A stretch of DNA of 64,000 bases from Nitratireductor basaltis (GTDB lineage: Bacteria; Pseudomonadota; Alphaproteobacteria; Rhizobiales; Rhizobiaceae), in contig NZ_JMQM01000002.1 of the NCBI RefSeq assembly GCF_000733725.1, positions 558,001 through 622,000 of the forward strand, given 5' to 3'. Under the pieces are notes generated by a model. The model had not been told where the DNA came from. It saw nothing but the letters and a program-made list of their open reading frames with translations, and ran no database searches. The translations under genes were made by a program, and so were the position numbers. Below, one piece after another: positions 23,804 to 33,529 of this stretch (position 1 is its first letter; each line of letters opens with the position of its first letter).

Positions 23804-24973
23804 ATGAGCACACTCCCCATGCCGGACAAGCGTCCGGAAAACCCCCGTTTTTCTTCTGGTCCCTGCGCGAAGCGTCCCGGTTGGTCGCTCGATGCGCTTT
23901 CCGATGCCCCGCTCGGTCGTTCGCACCGCGCCAAGGTTGGCAAGGAAAAGCTGGCTCGCGCCATTCAGCTGACGCGCGAAGTGCTGCAGGTCCCCGATGA
24001 CTACCGCATCGGCATTGTTCCCGCTTCCGACACCGGTGCCGTCGAGATGGCGCTCTGGTCGCTTCTGGGCGAACGCGGTGTCGACATGGTCGCCTGGGAA
24101 AGCTTCGGCTCCGGTTGGGTGACCGATGTGGTGAAGCAGCTCAAGCTTGATGATGTCCGCCGCATCGAGGCCGATTACGGCAAGCTTCCGGACCTCTCCA
24201 CGATCGATTTCTCCCGCGACGTCGTCTTCACCTGGAACGGCACCACCTCCGGTGTCCGGGTTCCGGATGGTGATTTCATTCCCGCGGACCGCCAAGGCCT
24301 GACCATCTGCGATGCCACCTCCGCGGCTTTCGCGCAGCGCCTGGCATTCGACAAGCTCGATGTTGTCACCTTCTCCTGGCAGAAAGTGCTTGGCGGCGAG
24401 GCCGCACATGGCGTGCTCATCCTCAGCCCGCGCGCGGTTGAGCGGCTGGAAAGCTATTCGCCGGCATGGCCGCTGCCGAAGATCTTCCGTCTCACCAAGG
24501 GCGGCAAGCTGATCGAAGGCATCTTCAAGGGCGAGACCATCAACACGCCCTCCATGCTGTGCGTCGAGGACTATATCGATGCGCTTGAATGGGCGCAGCG
24601 CGAAGGTGGGCTCGACGGGCTCATCAAGCGGGCGGATGCCAATTTCGCCGTCATCGACCGTTTCGTCGAGAGCCATGCCTGGATTGCGCATCTGGCGGAA
24701 GATCCCGCCACGCGTTCCAACACTTCCGTCTGCCTGACCATCGTCGCCCCCGAGATCGAGGCCCTTCCCGCTGACGAGAAGGCCGCCTTCGCCAAGGGCA
24801 TGGTCTCCCTTCTGGACAAGCAGGATGTCGCCTATGACATCGGCGCCTATCGCGACGCACCTTCCGGGCTTCGCATCTGGGCCGGTGCCACGGTCGAGAC
24901 TTCCGATCTGGAAGCGCTGATGCCCTGGCTCGACTGGGCGTTCCAGACGCAAAAGGCCGCGCTCAAGGCCTGA
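23804..24973 (+). CDS. serC: Phosphoserine aminotransferase SerC
   Basis: Transfers an amino group from glutamate to 3-phosphohydroxypyruvate, step two of serine synthesis. The 389-residue protein is the alphaproteobacterial SerC type. The PLP lysine is K194 in [15 protein letters not shown]. Other family features are [12 protein letters not shown] at the N-terminus, [20 protein letters not shown], and [11 protein letters not shown]. The ATG follows GAGAGGA by 9 bases. serA follows after 142 bp, so the two enzymes of the pathway sit together. Its original promoter was cut off by the element. Confidence 0.97.
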   Translation: MSTLPMPDKRPENPRFSSGPCAKRPGWSLDALSDAPLGRSHRAKVGKEKLARAIQLTREVLQVPDDYRIGIVPASDTGAVEMALWSLLGERGVDMVAWESFGSGWVTDVVKQLKLDDVRRIEADYGKLPDLSTIDFSRDVVFTWNGTTSGVRVPDGDFIPADRQGLTICDATSAAFAQRLAFDKLDVVTFSWQKVLGGEAAHGVLILSPRAVERLESYSPAWPLPKIFRLTKGGKLIEGIFKGETINTPSMLCVEDYIDALEWAQREGGLDGLIKRADANFAVIDRFVESHAWIAHLAEDPATRSNTSVCLTIVAPEIEALPADEKAAFAKGMVSLLDKQDVAYDIGAYRDAPSGLRIWAGATVETSDLEALMPWLDWAFQTQKAALKA

Positions 24974-25016
24974 GGGCCATGAGCATCAGAGAATTCATGC
25001 AGCGCTGATCTCAAAT

Positions 25017-25045
25017 CCTGCCCCTGACACAAGACACGGGGCAGG
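25017..25045 (+). other. Inverted repeat between serC and serA
   Basis: CCTGCCCC pairs with GGGGCAGG across a 13-base loop. There is no T-run, so it is not a clear terminator; it may be a transcript-stability or attenuation hairpin in the 142-bp gap. Confidence 0.35.
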
Positions 25046-25115
25046 GGAGGGGCATTTCTTTCTGCTCCCGGCGCTCGTTCAGATATCCAATTTGTCATAG
25101 CGAAGGACTGACGCC

Positions 25116-26711
25116 ATGCCACGCGTACTCGTATCCGACAAGCTGTCGCCAACCGCCGTCGAAATCTTCAAGCAGCGCGGCGTCGAGGTCGACTACCAGC
25201 CCGATCTCGGCAAGGACAAGGAAAAGCTGCTCTCCATCATCGACCAGTATGACGGTCTGGCCATCCGCTCTGCCACCAAGGCGACGGAGAAGCTTATCAA
25301 TTCCGCGACCAATCTGAAGGTCATCGGTCGCGCCGGCATCGGTGTCGACAATGTCGACATTCCGGCTGCTTCGCGCCGCGGTATCATCGTGATGAACACG
25401 CCATTCGGCAATTCGATCACGACTGCGGAACATGCAATCGCAATGCTGTTTGCGACCGCGCGCCAGATCCCGGAAGCGAACGCTTCCACCCATGCCGGCA
25501 AGTGGGAAAAGAACCGCTTCATGGGCGTCGAGATCACCGGCAAGACGCTGGGCCTCATCGGCTGCGGCAATATCGGTTCCGTTGTCGCAATGCGCGCCAT
25601 CGGCCTGAAGATGCATGTCGCAGCGTTCGATCCGTTTCTTTCGGAAGAGCGGGCGTCAGAACTGGGCGTGGAGAAGGTTGAACTCGACGAGCTTTTCGCC
25701 AAGGCCGATTTCATCACGCTGCACACGCCGCTCACCGACAAGACGCGCGGCATCATCGATGCAGAAGCGATCTCGAAGATGAAGGATGGCGTGCGCATCA
25801 TCAATTGCGCGCGCGGCGGCCTCGTCGTGGAAGCGGATCTTGTCGAGGCGCTGAAGTCCGGCAAGGTGGCCGGTGCCGGTATCGATGTTTTCGAGCAGGA
25901 GCCTGCGACCGAGAACCCGCTCTTCAACATGCCCAACGTCGTCTGCACGCCCCATCTTGGCGCATCCACCTCGGAAGCGCAGGAGAATGTTGCGATCCAG
26001 GTGGCCGAGCAGATGTCGGATTATCTGGTCAAGGGTGCCGTCACCAACGCGATCAACATGCCGTCGATCTCGGCTGAGGAAGCGCCGCGCCTGAAGCCGT
26101 TCATCAAGCTGGCCGAAGTGCTTGGCGCATTTGTCGGGCAGGTCACCGACGAAGCCATCGACGAGGTCGAGGTGCTGTTCGACGGCGCGACTTCGGAGAT
26201 GAACACGAAGGCACTGATCTCGGCGACACTGGCCGGCCTTATCCGCCCGCAGGTGTCGGATGTGAACATGGTTTCCGCGCCGATCATGGCGAAGGAGCGC
26301 GGCGTTATCCTCTCGGAGGTCAAGCGCGACAAGTCCGGCGTGTTTGACGGCTATATCAAACTGACGGTCAAGACGCCGAACAAGACACGTACCATAGCCG
26401 GTACGGTATTCTCCGACGGCAAGCCGCGCTTCATCCAGATCAAGGGTATCAACCTGGATGCAGAGGTGGGCGAACACATGCTCTACACGACCAACCACGA
26501 CACGCCGGGCTTCATCGGCATGCTCGGTTCGGTCTGCGGCAAGCATGGCGTGAACATCGCCAACTTCCAGCTTGGCCGCAACAAGCCGGGTGGCGACGCG
26601 ATCGCGCTTCTCTATCTGGATGCGCCGTTCCCGTCGGAGGTTCTCAAAGAACTCGTGGCGCAGGAACAGGTCATTTCGGCCAAGCCGCTGCGTTTCGATA
26701 TCGGCGCCTGA
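25116..26711 (+). CDS. serA: D-3-phosphoglycerate dehydrogenase SerA, ACT-domain form
   Basis: Oxidises 3-phosphoglycerate to phosphohydroxypyruvate, the committed step of serine synthesis. At 531 residues it is the long form: a catalytic domain with the NAD-binding motif LGLIGCGNIGSVVA (about 145-158), the D-hydroxyacid dehydrogenase signatures (IINCARGGLVVEADLVEAL, TPHLGASTSEAQENVA), an intervening ASB-like domain (about 320-450) and a C-terminal ACT domain (GFIGMLGSVCGKHGVNIANFQLGR) that binds serine for feedback inhibition in homologues. It ends at a strong terminator. Confidence 0.97.
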   Translation: MPRVLVSDKLSPTAVEIFKQRGVEVDYQPDLGKDKEKLLSIIDQYDGLAIRSATKATEKLINSATNLKVIGRAGIGVDNVDIPAASRRGIIVMNTPFGNSITTAEHAIAMLFATARQIPEANASTHAGKWEKNRFMGVEITGKTLGLIGCGNIGSVVAMRAIGLKMHVAAFDPFLSEERASELGVEKVELDELFAKADFITLHTPLTDKTRGIIDAEAISKMKDGVRIINCARGGLVVEADLVEALKSGKVAGAGIDVFEQEPATENPLFNMPNVVCTPHLGASTSEAQENVAIQVAEQMSDYLVKGAVTNAINMPSISAEEAPRLKPFIKLAEVLGAFVGQVTDEAIDEVEVLFDGATSEMNTKALISATLAGLIRPQVSDVNMVSAPIMAKERGVILSEVKRDKSGVFDGYIKLTVKTPNKTRTIAGTVFSDGKPRFIQIKGINLDAEVGEHMLYTTNHDTPGFIGMLGSVCGKHGVNIANFQLGRNKPGGDAIALLYLDAPFPSEVLKELVAQEQVISAKPLRFDIGA

Positions 26712-26733
26712 TCGATCTCAAACGTCATGTTCC

Positions 26734-26763
26734 AGGCCCCGGCAGCAATGCCGGGGCTTTTTT
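26734..26763 (+). terminator. Rho-independent terminator after serA
   Basis: GCCCCGGCA pairs perfectly with TGCCGGGGC across GCAA, followed by six T residues. It reaches the stop codon of the convergent EamA gene. Confidence 0.9.
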
Positions 26764-27689
26764 CATTTGCCGTCGAGGGATGCGCGCACGCTGGGTGTCC
26801 TCTGGGAGGCCTTCCGCCCCGAGTACTCCGCCAGTCCGATGCCCATGAAGACGAGCGCCAGTGCAGCTGCATGATAGAGCTGGAAGCTTTCTCCAAGGAT
26901 CACGACCGACAATAAGGTGCCGAAGATCGGCACGAGATTGATGAAGAGCCCGGCTCTGTTCGGTCCGATCAGCTCATTGCCGCGGATGTAGAACACCTGC
27001 GAGATGATCGACGGGAAGAGAACGGTATAGACGCCGATGCCCCAGCCCTTGGCATCGGGGGCAATGAAGCGCCCGCTTGCGATCTCCCAGATGAGGAAGG
27101 GAAGCGACGAGATGAAAGCCGCAGCGGCAAGAACGGTGATCGTGCTTTGCCAGTGGATCGCCGGTTTGTAACGCAGGAACACGGTGTAGAGCGCATAGAC
27201 GAGCACGCCAATCAGCATGATGAAGTCACCCACATTCACATCAAGCTGCGCCAGGCGCGCGAGATTGCCGTGGCTCGCGGTCAGCGACACGCCCAGAAGC
27301 GACAGCAGGAAGCCGGTGATCTGAAGCCAGGTGACGCGGGTGCGGAAGATGAGGAAGTTGAGCACGATCACCAGCATGGGGATGGCAGCCTGCTCGATTG
27401 CCGCATTGATTGCTGCCGTGTGTATCAGCGCCATGTAAAGCGAGGCGTTGAAAAAGGTGAAGCCGACCGTGCCGAGAAGGAAAAGCGTTACGGCGTGTTT
27501 GCGGATCAGGGGCAGGTCCTGTTTCACGCGCGGCCAGGCGAAGGGCAGCAGGATGAGCACCGCGAGGATCCAGCGCAGCGATGTCAGAGCAAAAGGCGAG
27601 ATGTGCCCGACGGCCAGCTTGCCGGCCACGGCATTGCCGCCCCAGAAGAGGGTTGTCAGCAGCAGGAGGGGATAGGCAGCATTCGCCAT
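26763..27689 (-). CDS. EamA-family (DMT) transporter
   Basis: A 308-residue inner-membrane exporter of the drug/metabolite transporter family, with ten predicted helices in two EamA repeats. The first opens with LLLLTTLFWGGNAVAGKLA, and the second with FIMLIGVLVYALYTVFLRY; both repeats end in typical tails (FLLSLLGVSLTASHG, ALVFMGIGLAEYS). The substrate cannot be told; relatives move amino acids or their derivatives. The start is ATG 27689; an in-frame GTG at 27734 would add 15 residues without a ribosome site. It is divergent from purA and convergent with serA. Confidence 0.88.
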   Translation of the reverse strand: MANAAYPLLLLTTLFWGGNAVAGKLAVGHISPFALTSLRWILAVLILLPFAWPRVKQDLPLIRKHAVTLFLLGTVGFTFFNASLYMALIHTAAINAAIEQAAIPMLVIVLNFLIFRTRVTWLQITGFLLSLLGVSLTASHGNLARLAQLDVNVGDFIMLIGVLVYALYTVFLRYKPAIHWQSTITVLAAAAFISSLPFLIWEIASGRFIAPDAKGWGIGVYTVLFPSIISQVFYIRGNELIGPNRAGLFINLVPIFGTLLSVVILGESFQLYHAAALALVFMGIGLAEYSGRKASQRTPSVRASLDGK

Positions 27690-27886
27690 GGCAATAATCG
27701 CTCCGTCTGGTTTCGGCAGCGTGAGGTACACCACAATGGCGAGTAACCAAACAGGTTAGTTCGCGAAATTTGCGTGAGAATCCTCATCTCCTGCAAAGAA
27801 GGGTCGCAAGTGACGCACTCAGAGGATATAGAGCGGGGGCTTTGAGACATAGCGCCCGCGGGACGGGCATCGAAGAGGACGCAAGC

Positions 27887-29185
27887 ATGGCGAATGTAGT
27901 GGTCGTCGGTTCCCAGTGGGGCGACGAAGGTAAGGGCAAGATCGTCGATTGGCTGAGCGAACGCGCCGATGTGGTCGCGCGCTTCCAGGGTGGGCACAAT
28001 GCCGGTCACACCCTGGTTATCGATGGTGTGAGCTACAAGCTGTCACTGCTGCCATCCGGTGTCGTGCGCAAGGGCAAGCTGTCGGTCATCGGCAATGGCG
28101 TGGTCTTCGATCCGCATGCATTCGTGGCCGAAATCGCAAAGCTGAAAGAGCAGGGCGTAGACATCACGCCTGCCAATCTGAAGATCGCGGAAAACACCTC
28201 GCTGATCCTGTCGCTGCATCGCGAGCTCGACGGCTTCCGCGAGGATGCGGCCTCCAACAGCGGTACGAAGATCGGAACGACGCGTCGGGGCATCGGCCCG
28301 GCTTACGAAGACAAGGTAGGTCGCCGTGCCATTCGTGCGCTGGACCTTGCAAATCTCGAGACGCTCCCGCGCAAGGTTGACCGTCTGCTCACCCATCACA
28401 ATGCGCTTCGCCGCGGCCTTGGTCATCCGGAAGTCACCCATGAGACGATCATGGAAGAGCTGAGCTCGGTCGCCGGCAAGATCCTGCCATTCGTGGATCG
28501 CGTTTCCAAAATTCTCGACGATGCACGCCGTGCCGGCCAGCGCATCCTGTTCGAAGGCGCGCAGGGCACGATGCTGGACATCGATCATGGCACCTATCCC
28601 TTCGTTACCTCATCCAACACCGTTGCGGGCCAGGCCGCGACCGGTACCGGCATCGGTCCAGGTGGCGTGGGCTATGTGCTCGGCATCACGAAGGCGTACA
28701 CAACCCGCGTGGGCGAAGGTCCGTTCCCTACTGAGCAGGACAACGAGATCGGCAATTTCCTTGGCACGCAGGGCCACGAATTCGGCACGGTGACGGGCCG
28801 CAAGCGCCGTTGCGGCTGGTTCGACGCGGTTCTGGTGCGTCAGGCAGTCATCGCCAATGGCATGCACGGCATCGCCCTGACCAAGCTTGATGTTCTGGAC
28901 GGCCTCGATGAAATCAAGGTTTGCACCGGCTACAAGCTGGATGGCGAGGTGATCGACTACCTGCCCGCAAGCCAGGGTGCGCAGGCGCGCCTTGAGCCGA
29001 TCTACGAAACGCTTGAAGGCTGGAAGGACACGACCAAGGGTGCGCGCAGCTGGAACGATCTGCCGGCACAGGCCGTCAAATATGTCCGTCATATCGAAGA
29101 ACTGATCGGCGCACCGGTGGCAATACTTTCCACCAGCCCCGAACGCGAGGACGCGATACTTGTGACCGATCCGTTTCAAGACTAG
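27887..29185 (+). CDS. purA: Adenylosuccinate synthetase PurA
   Basis: Joins IMP and aspartate using GTP, the first committed step to AMP. Of 432 residues, with the GTP-binding P-loop [11 protein letters not shown] at 8-18, HNAGHTLV, the IMP-binding [14 protein letters not shown], and [23 protein letters not shown] 27887 ([15 protein letters not shown]) is the family start with AGAGGA upstream; the frame is open from 27770 but that stretch is leader. Confidence 0.97.
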   Translation: MANVVVVGSQWGDEGKGKIVDWLSERADVVARFQGGHNAGHTLVIDGVSYKLSLLPSGVVRKGKLSVIGNGVVFDPHAFVAEIAKLKEQGVDITPANLKIAENTSLILSLHRELDGFREDAASNSGTKIGTTRRGIGPAYEDKVGRRAIRALDLANLETLPRKVDRLLTHHNALRRGLGHPEVTHETIMEELSSVAGKILPFVDRVSKILDDARRAGQRILFEGAQGTMLDIDHGTYPFVTSSNTVAGQAATGTGIGPGGVGYVLGITKAYTTRVGEGPFPTEQDNEIGNFLGTQGHEFGTVTGRKRRCGWFDAVLVRQAVIANGMHGIALTKLDVLDGLDEIKVCTGYKLDGEVIDYLPASQGAQARLEPIYETLEGWKDTTKGARSWNDLPAQAVKYVRHIEELIGAPVAILSTSPEREDAILVTDPFQD

Positions 29186-29235
29186 TCTAGCGCCCGATTT
29201 CGGATGTGCGAACATGCGTTTGGTGGGGCTTGAGC

Positions 29236-29268
29236 CACTCCGTCGGTAGTCAAGACACCGACGGGGTG
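29236..29268 (+). other. 12-bp hairpin after purA
   Basis: CACTCCGTCGGT pairs with ACCGACGGGGTG (one G-T pair) across a 9-base loop. No T-run follows; the next gene starts 26 bp later. It could be an mRNA-processing or leader structure for the downstream gene rather than a terminator. Confidence 0.4.
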
Positions 29269-29294
29269 CGCAGGCAGGAGCGGAATATTTAAGC

Positions 29295-30917
29295 ATGGCA
29301 GATTTTACTGCAGTCTTGCGGAAGACAATTGGCGGGTTGAAGGAAAACACGCCGGAAATGCGCGAGAAGGTCTATCTGAAGGCTCGTGCTACCATTGATG
29401 CCAAGCTTGCCGCTGTCTCACCGCCGCCACCTGCAGCGGTTGTCGAGCGGCAAAAGGCACTTCTGGAAGACGCCATTGCCAAGGTGGAGGCGGAATTCGC
29501 GGCTCCACCAGCACCGCCAGAGCCTCAGCATGATCACCTCGATGATGTGCTTGCGGAGCTGAACAAGCCAGGCACCACGGTTCAAGCCGTTTCGCCAGCG
29601 GCAGCAGAACGCGATGAAGCCGCACAATCGGAAGCCTATGAAGCCAACGCCGCGGACGACGCGACGGCCGAACCTCCGGAGCCAGCGGTTGCTGACCCTT
29701 ATGAAGCGCCAGCATATCCGCAGGGCGATCAAGAGCCGATCGCCGTCATTCCGGATATCGACCGATCTTCACAGGGCGCAAGCGACGAGCACGAAGCAAC
29801 CGCACCGAATGAAGGGCTGGTTGGTGGTCCTGATGGTTCGGGCGATGGTGGCGCTTCGGGCGAGACCGCGCATGAGGTCTATGAAGACCAACCGCGTCGC
29901 AGGGGTGTAGGCGGCTTCGGTCTCATTCTGATTTTCCTCGCCGTTCTTGGCGCTATCGGTTTCGGCCTGTGGCAGTTCCGGGATGATGTTTCACAACTTG
30001 CCGGTTTCGATGATTTCGATGCACTGGTCGCTCGTATCGATCCAGCGCAGCCGGACAATGGCGGTGGCGCGGCGCCAGATGAAGAAGCCGAGCCTGCCGA
30101 GGCAACGGAGCAGGCTGCTGCTCCAGCCGAGCTGGAAACTTCAGGCGAGAGTGAGGCTGCCGGCGAACCGGATGCCTCCAAATTCACCCAGCGCCTTCTT
30201 CCCAATGGAGAGGAGGTTGACGAGGGGCCCGCAGGTGGCGAACCGGGACTGGGTGAGGGAACTTCCGTAGCGCAAGCAACGCCAGGTTCTGCCGACGACG
30301 GCGAAACGGCTGAAGGTGATGCTGCGGACGACGCCGACACCACCGCGACGGAGGCTCTGCCTGTCGGCCAGCGCGCGATCTTCTACGAGGAGAGCACTTC
30401 CTCTGCGCAAGGATCGGCGTCGAGCGGCAATGTGGTCTGGTCGATTGTGCAGGAGTCGCCTGGTGCCGACCTTCCGCCTGAGCCGGCCATTCGTGCAGAT
30501 GCCACCATTCCGGAAAAGCAAATCCAACTGAAAATGACAATCCGGCGCAATGCGGATGATTCACTGCCTGCCAGTCACATAGTCGAGCTGATCTTCCTGA
30601 CGCCGGACGGTTTTGGCGGCGGCGGTGTCGAGAGTGTTCAGCGCATCGCGATGAAGCGATCCGAGCAGGATACGGGCAACCCGCTGCTGGGTATTCCCGC
30701 CAAGATCGCTGATGGCTTCTTCCTCGTGGCGTTAAGTGACAGCCAGGCGGATCAGGAGATGAACCTCACCGTGATGCGCCGTCAGGACTGGCTGGATATC
30801 CCGATAGCCTATAAATCCGGTCGCCGTGCACTTTTCACCATGGAGAAAGGTGCGCCGGGTTCGAAGGTCTTCAACGACGTGATTTCCGGATGGGAGCGTG
30901 CAGCCGAGGGCGGCTGA
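29295..30917 (+). CDS. Rhizobial conserved single-pass membrane protein
   Basis: 540 residues. A cytoplasmic N-terminal segment with FTAVLRKTIGGLKENTPEMREKVY and a helical region (about 50-70) leads into a long Glu/Pro/Ala-rich acidic stretch (about 70-200), one membrane helix (about 207-226, GGFGLILIFLAVLGAIGFGLW), a second acidic low-complexity linker, and a C-terminal globular domain (about 360-540) with AIFYEESTS, KMTIRRNADDSLPASH and the motif KIADGFFLVALSDS. This layout recurs between purA and rpoH in rhizobia; its function is unknown. The C-terminal domain is predicted to be periplasmic. It ends at a bidirectional terminator shared with rpoH. Confidence 0.8.
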   Translation: MADFTAVLRKTIGGLKENTPEMREKVYLKARATIDAKLAAVSPPPPAAVVERQKALLEDAIAKVEAEFAAPPAPPEPQHDHLDDVLAELNKPGTTVQAVSPAAAERDEAAQSEAYEANAADDATAEPPEPAVADPYEAPAYPQGDQEPIAVIPDIDRSSQGASDEHEATAPNEGLVGGPDGSGDGGASGETAHEVYEDQPRRRGVGGFGLILIFLAVLGAIGFGLWQFRDDVSQLAGFDDFDALVARIDPAQPDNGGGAAPDEEAEPAEATEQAAAPAELETSGESEAAGEPDASKFTQRLLPNGEEVDEGPAGGEPGLGEGTSVAQATPGSADDGETAEGDAADDADTTATEALPVGQRAIFYEESTSSAQGSASSGNVVWSIVQESPGADLPPEPAIRADATIPEKQIQLKMTIRRNADDSLPASHIVELIFLTPDGFGGGGVESVQRIAMKRSEQDTGNPLLGIPAKIADGFFLVALSDSQADQEMNLTVMRRQDWLDIPIAYKSGRRALFTMEKGAPGSKVFNDVISGWERAAEGG

Positions 30918-30948
30918 CGGGCTCGACTCCCGGACGACCTCCAGATAA

Positions 30949-30979
30949 AAAAGGCCCGGCGCTTGCGTCCGGGCCTTTT
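30949..30979. terminator. Bidirectional terminator between the membrane-protein gene and rpoH
   Basis: AAAAGGCCCGG pairs perfectly with CCGGGCCTTTT across a 9-base loop, with T-runs on both strands. It serves the convergent genes on either side. Confidence 0.9.
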
Positions 30980-31002
30980 CAATATCCGATGATGCGCACT
31001 GG

Positions 31003-31917
31003 CTACATCGCGGCTGCTTCTGCGGCACCAGGCAGAGCGGCCCGTGCCTGCTCGCGTGCGGAAGCCTGAACGGCTTCCTGAACCTTTTCGAACGCCCGCA
31101 CCTCGATCTGGCGCACGCGCTCGCGGCTGATGTCGAACTCTCCGGAAAGTTCTTCCAGCGTCAGCGGATCTTCGGAAAGGCGACGGGCCAGAAAGATGCG
31201 CTTTTCGCGTTCATTCAGGACATCCATCGCGTTTTCCAGCATGCGCCTGCGTGATTCCAGCTCATCCTGCTCGGCGAGCATGTCTTCCTGACTTTCATGG
31301 TCGTCAACGAGCCAATCCTGCCATTCACCCGATTCACCTTCCGTCGCGCGTATGGGGGCGTTCAATGATGCATCGCCGGAAAGGCGGCGGTTCATCGAGA
31401 TCACCTCTTCCTCGCTGACATTGAGCCGGGTGGCAATTTCCTTGATCTGGTCGGGCTTCAGATCGCCCTCGTCGAGCGCCTGGATCTTGCCCTTCACCTT
31501 GCGCAGGTTGAAGAACAGGCGCTTCTGGTTGGCGGTCGTCCCCATCTTCACAAGGCTCCAGGAGCGCAGGATGTATTCCTGTATCGAAGCCTTGATCCAC
31601 CACATGGCGTAGGTCGCAAGACGGAAACCACGTTCGGGCTCGAACTTCTTTACCGCCTGCATCAGGCCGACGTTGCCTTCGGAGATCACCTCACCGATTG
31701 GCAAGCCATAGCCGCGATAGCCCATTGCTATCTTCGCAACGAGACGCAGATGGCTGGTAACGAGCCGGTGGGCCGCATTCGTGTCGCCATGCTCATGGTA
31801 TCGCTTGGCGAGCATGTATTCTTCTTCGGGCTGAAGCATGGGAAAGCGACGTATCTCTTCGAGATAACGTGTCAGGCCGCCTTCGCCCGAAACAATGCTT
31901 GGTAAAGTCTGGGCCAT
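31003..31917 (-). CDS. rpoH: RNA polymerase heat-shock sigma factor RpoH
   Basis: Sigma-32, the heat-shock sigma factor, 304 residues. Region 2 is complete (AAHRLVTSHLRLVAKIA, ISEGNVGLMQAVKKFEPERG, FRLATYAMWWIKASIQEYIL). The RpoH-specific box QKRLFFNLRKVK marks it as sigma-32 rather than another sigma-70 member, and region 4.2 is LEELSGEFDISRERVRQIEVRA. FtsH, which degrades RpoH in E. coli, is encoded 21 kb away. Many rhizobia have several rpoH copies; this one's paralogues would be elsewhere. Confidence 0.96.
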   Translation of the reverse strand: MAQTLPSIVSGEGGLTRYLEEIRRFPMLQPEEEYMLAKRYHEHGDTNAAHRLVTSHLRLVAKIAMGYRGYGLPIGEVISEGNVGLMQAVKKFEPERGFRLATYAMWWIKASIQEYILRSWSLVKMGTTANQKRLFFNLRKVKGKIQALDEGDLKPDQIKEIATRLNVSEEEVISMNRRLSGDASLNAPIRATEGESGEWQDWLVDDHESQEDMLAEQDELESRRRMLENAMDVLNEREKRIFLARRLSEDPLTLEELSGEFDISRERVRQIEVRAFEKVQEAVQASAREQARAALPGAAEAAAM

Positions 31918-32001
31918 GGAGCACCCTCCTGATCGATAGCAGCTCCCTCACTAGAGGCGAGCCATTGCTGTGGCCGCTTAAACGCACCACTCCCCTAGCA
32001 C

Positions 32002-32030
32002 ATATAGGAACAAATTCCGAAGTCCAAAAG
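32002..32030 (-). promoter_or_regulatory. Candidate rpoH promoter
   Basis: On the minus strand, CTTTTG, 17 bases, CTATAT, close to the rhizobial sigma-70 consensus. It predicts a 5' leader of about 75-80 bases, long enough for the thermosensing fold known in other rpoH messages. Confidence 0.45.
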
Positions 32031-32099
32031 CATACCGGAACGCTCAACAATGCGTTACCGCCACGTTGACGATGATACTATGCTCGCCTCGGTCTTGCT

Positions 32100-33131
32100 T
32101 CACAAACTGGCAAATTGTCTCATAAGTTCCGCCATGTCTTCGGGCAATGGTGCCTCGAAGCGCATCACCTCGCCCGAGATCGGGTGGCGGAAGGCCAGCA
32201 GTTGAGCGTGAAGTGCCTGGCGGGAAAACGCGTTGACTGCCGAAGCCAGAGGTTCTTCAAGCCGGTTCGCCTTGGTCTTGAATGCACGGCCATAGGCGGG
32301 GTCCCCGATCAGCGGATGGCCGAGATGGGCCATGTGGACACGTATCTGATGGGTGCGCCCCGTCTCCAGCCTGCACTCCACCAGCGAAGCCAGGGCCTCA
32401 CCGGAACTGTCGAGGCCGAAAGTGTCCAGCACGCGGTAGTGGGTGATTGCTTCGCGCGCGTCAGGCTGGTGCTGCGATACCACCGAGCGCAGCGTGCGGT
32501 CACTGGATGAGCGCCCGAGATGTGTTTCCACCGTTCCGACCTTGCGTGGCAGCTTGCCCCACACAAGGGCCACATAGGCGCGTTCCAGGTCGCCCTGCCG
32601 CCCGTGATCCGCAAAGGCGTCGGCAAGAGCGCGATGGGCAGTATCGGTTTTGGCGACAACCATGACGCCGCTCGTCTCCCGGTCGAGCCGGTGGACTATG
32701 CCCGGTCGGCGGACACCACCGATCCCCGACAGCGTATCACCGCAATGGTGGATCAACGCGTTGACAAGCGTTCCCGTCCAGTTGCCGGGTCCCGGATGCA
32801 CGACGAGGCCGGCGGGCTTGTCGATTACTATAAGCGCCTCATCCTCATGGAGGATGGCCAGCGGAATATCCTCCGGCAATGGTTCCGGGGCTTCTGGTTC
32901 GGGCAGCTTCAGCTCATAGACTTCGTCAGCGCCGACCTTGCGTTTGGGCTCCTTGACGGTCGTGCCCGAGCTGGACACGGCGCCTTGCTTGATGAGCGTT
33001 TGCAGACGACTTCTCGACAATTCCGGCGCCAGCTTGGTAGCAAGCCACTGGTCGAGGCGCTGCCCCGCCTCTTCAGGAGCTACAAGCAAAGCTTTCATTT
33101 CGTGGTCTGCTTCGTTATCAGGACCGCTCAT
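32100..33131 (-). CDS. rluD: Ribosomal large-subunit pseudouridine synthase, RluD type
   Basis: 343 residues with an N-terminal S4 RNA-binding domain (GQRLDQWLATKLAPELSRSRLQ) and the RluA-family catalytic domain. The catalytic aspartate is D150 in GIVHRLDRETSG; other family segments are VIDKPAGLVVHPGPGN, LVECRLETGRTHQIRVH and HPLIGDPAYG. It probably modifies helix 69 of 23S rRNA. An AGGAAAGA-like site precedes the ATG. The next gene begins divergently only about 23 bp away. Confidence 0.93.
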   Translation of the reverse strand: MSGPDNEADHEMKALLVAPEEAGQRLDQWLATKLAPELSRSRLQTLIKQGAVSSSGTTVKEPKRKVGADEVYELKLPEPEAPEPLPEDIPLAILHEDEALIVIDKPAGLVVHPGPGNWTGTLVNALIHHCGDTLSGIGGVRRPGIVHRLDRETSGVMVVAKTDTAHRALADAFADHGRQGDLERAYVALVWGKLPRKVGTVETHLGRSSSDRTLRSVVSQHQPDAREAITHYRVLDTFGLDSSGEALASLVECRLETGRTHQIRVHMAHLGHPLIGDPAYGRAFKTKANRLEEPLASAVNAFSRQALHAQLLAFRHPISGEVMRFEAPLPEDMAELMRQFASL

Positions 33132-33154
33132 TCATTCTTTCCGTGAGTAAAACC

Positions 33155-33529
33155 ATGACCGCCCAGGACCCGATCGAGGATCGTGAGGAAGAAGAACCGC
33201 TGGACCCGGCGGTGGAGCGGGTGAGACGCAAGCTCATTCGCTTCATGGCCATCAATCTGGGCATTCTCTTTGCCGCGGTTATGGCTGTCGTGCTCGCCTT
33301 TGTCTACAAGTCGCTAACGATGGAAGGCGGGGAGCCTTCCGCCAGCATCGCATCACCGAGCGAAGGCAGCTTGCCGCTGCCAGCCGGCAGCACCGTCCTT
33401 TCTCACGCCATTAACGGACCGAGAGTGTCCATCATCGTCGAGAGCCGGGGTGGCTCACGCGAGATCATCATCTACGACCTGGAACAACAGGGCGTGGTCG
33501 CACGCATTGCGCTCAGCGAAGATCAGTGA
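33155..33529 (+). CDS. Conserved small membrane protein
   Basis: A protein of 124 residues (128 if GTG 33143 is used). The N-terminus is acidic (EDREEEEPLDPAVERVRRKL), one membrane helix spans about 30-52 (FMAINLGILFAAVMAVVLAF), and a periplasmic tail has a small beta-domain (RVSIIVESRGGSREIIIYDL). This pattern resembles a short uncharacterised alphaproteobacterial family found next to rluD. No function is known. It overlaps the VOC gene by 4 bp. Confidence 0.75.
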   Translation: MTAQDPIEDREEEEPLDPAVERVRRKLIRFMAINLGILFAAVMAVVLAFVYKSLTMEGGEPSASIASPSEGSLPLPAGSTVLSHAINGPRVSIIVESRGGSREIIIYDLEQQGVVARIALSEDQ

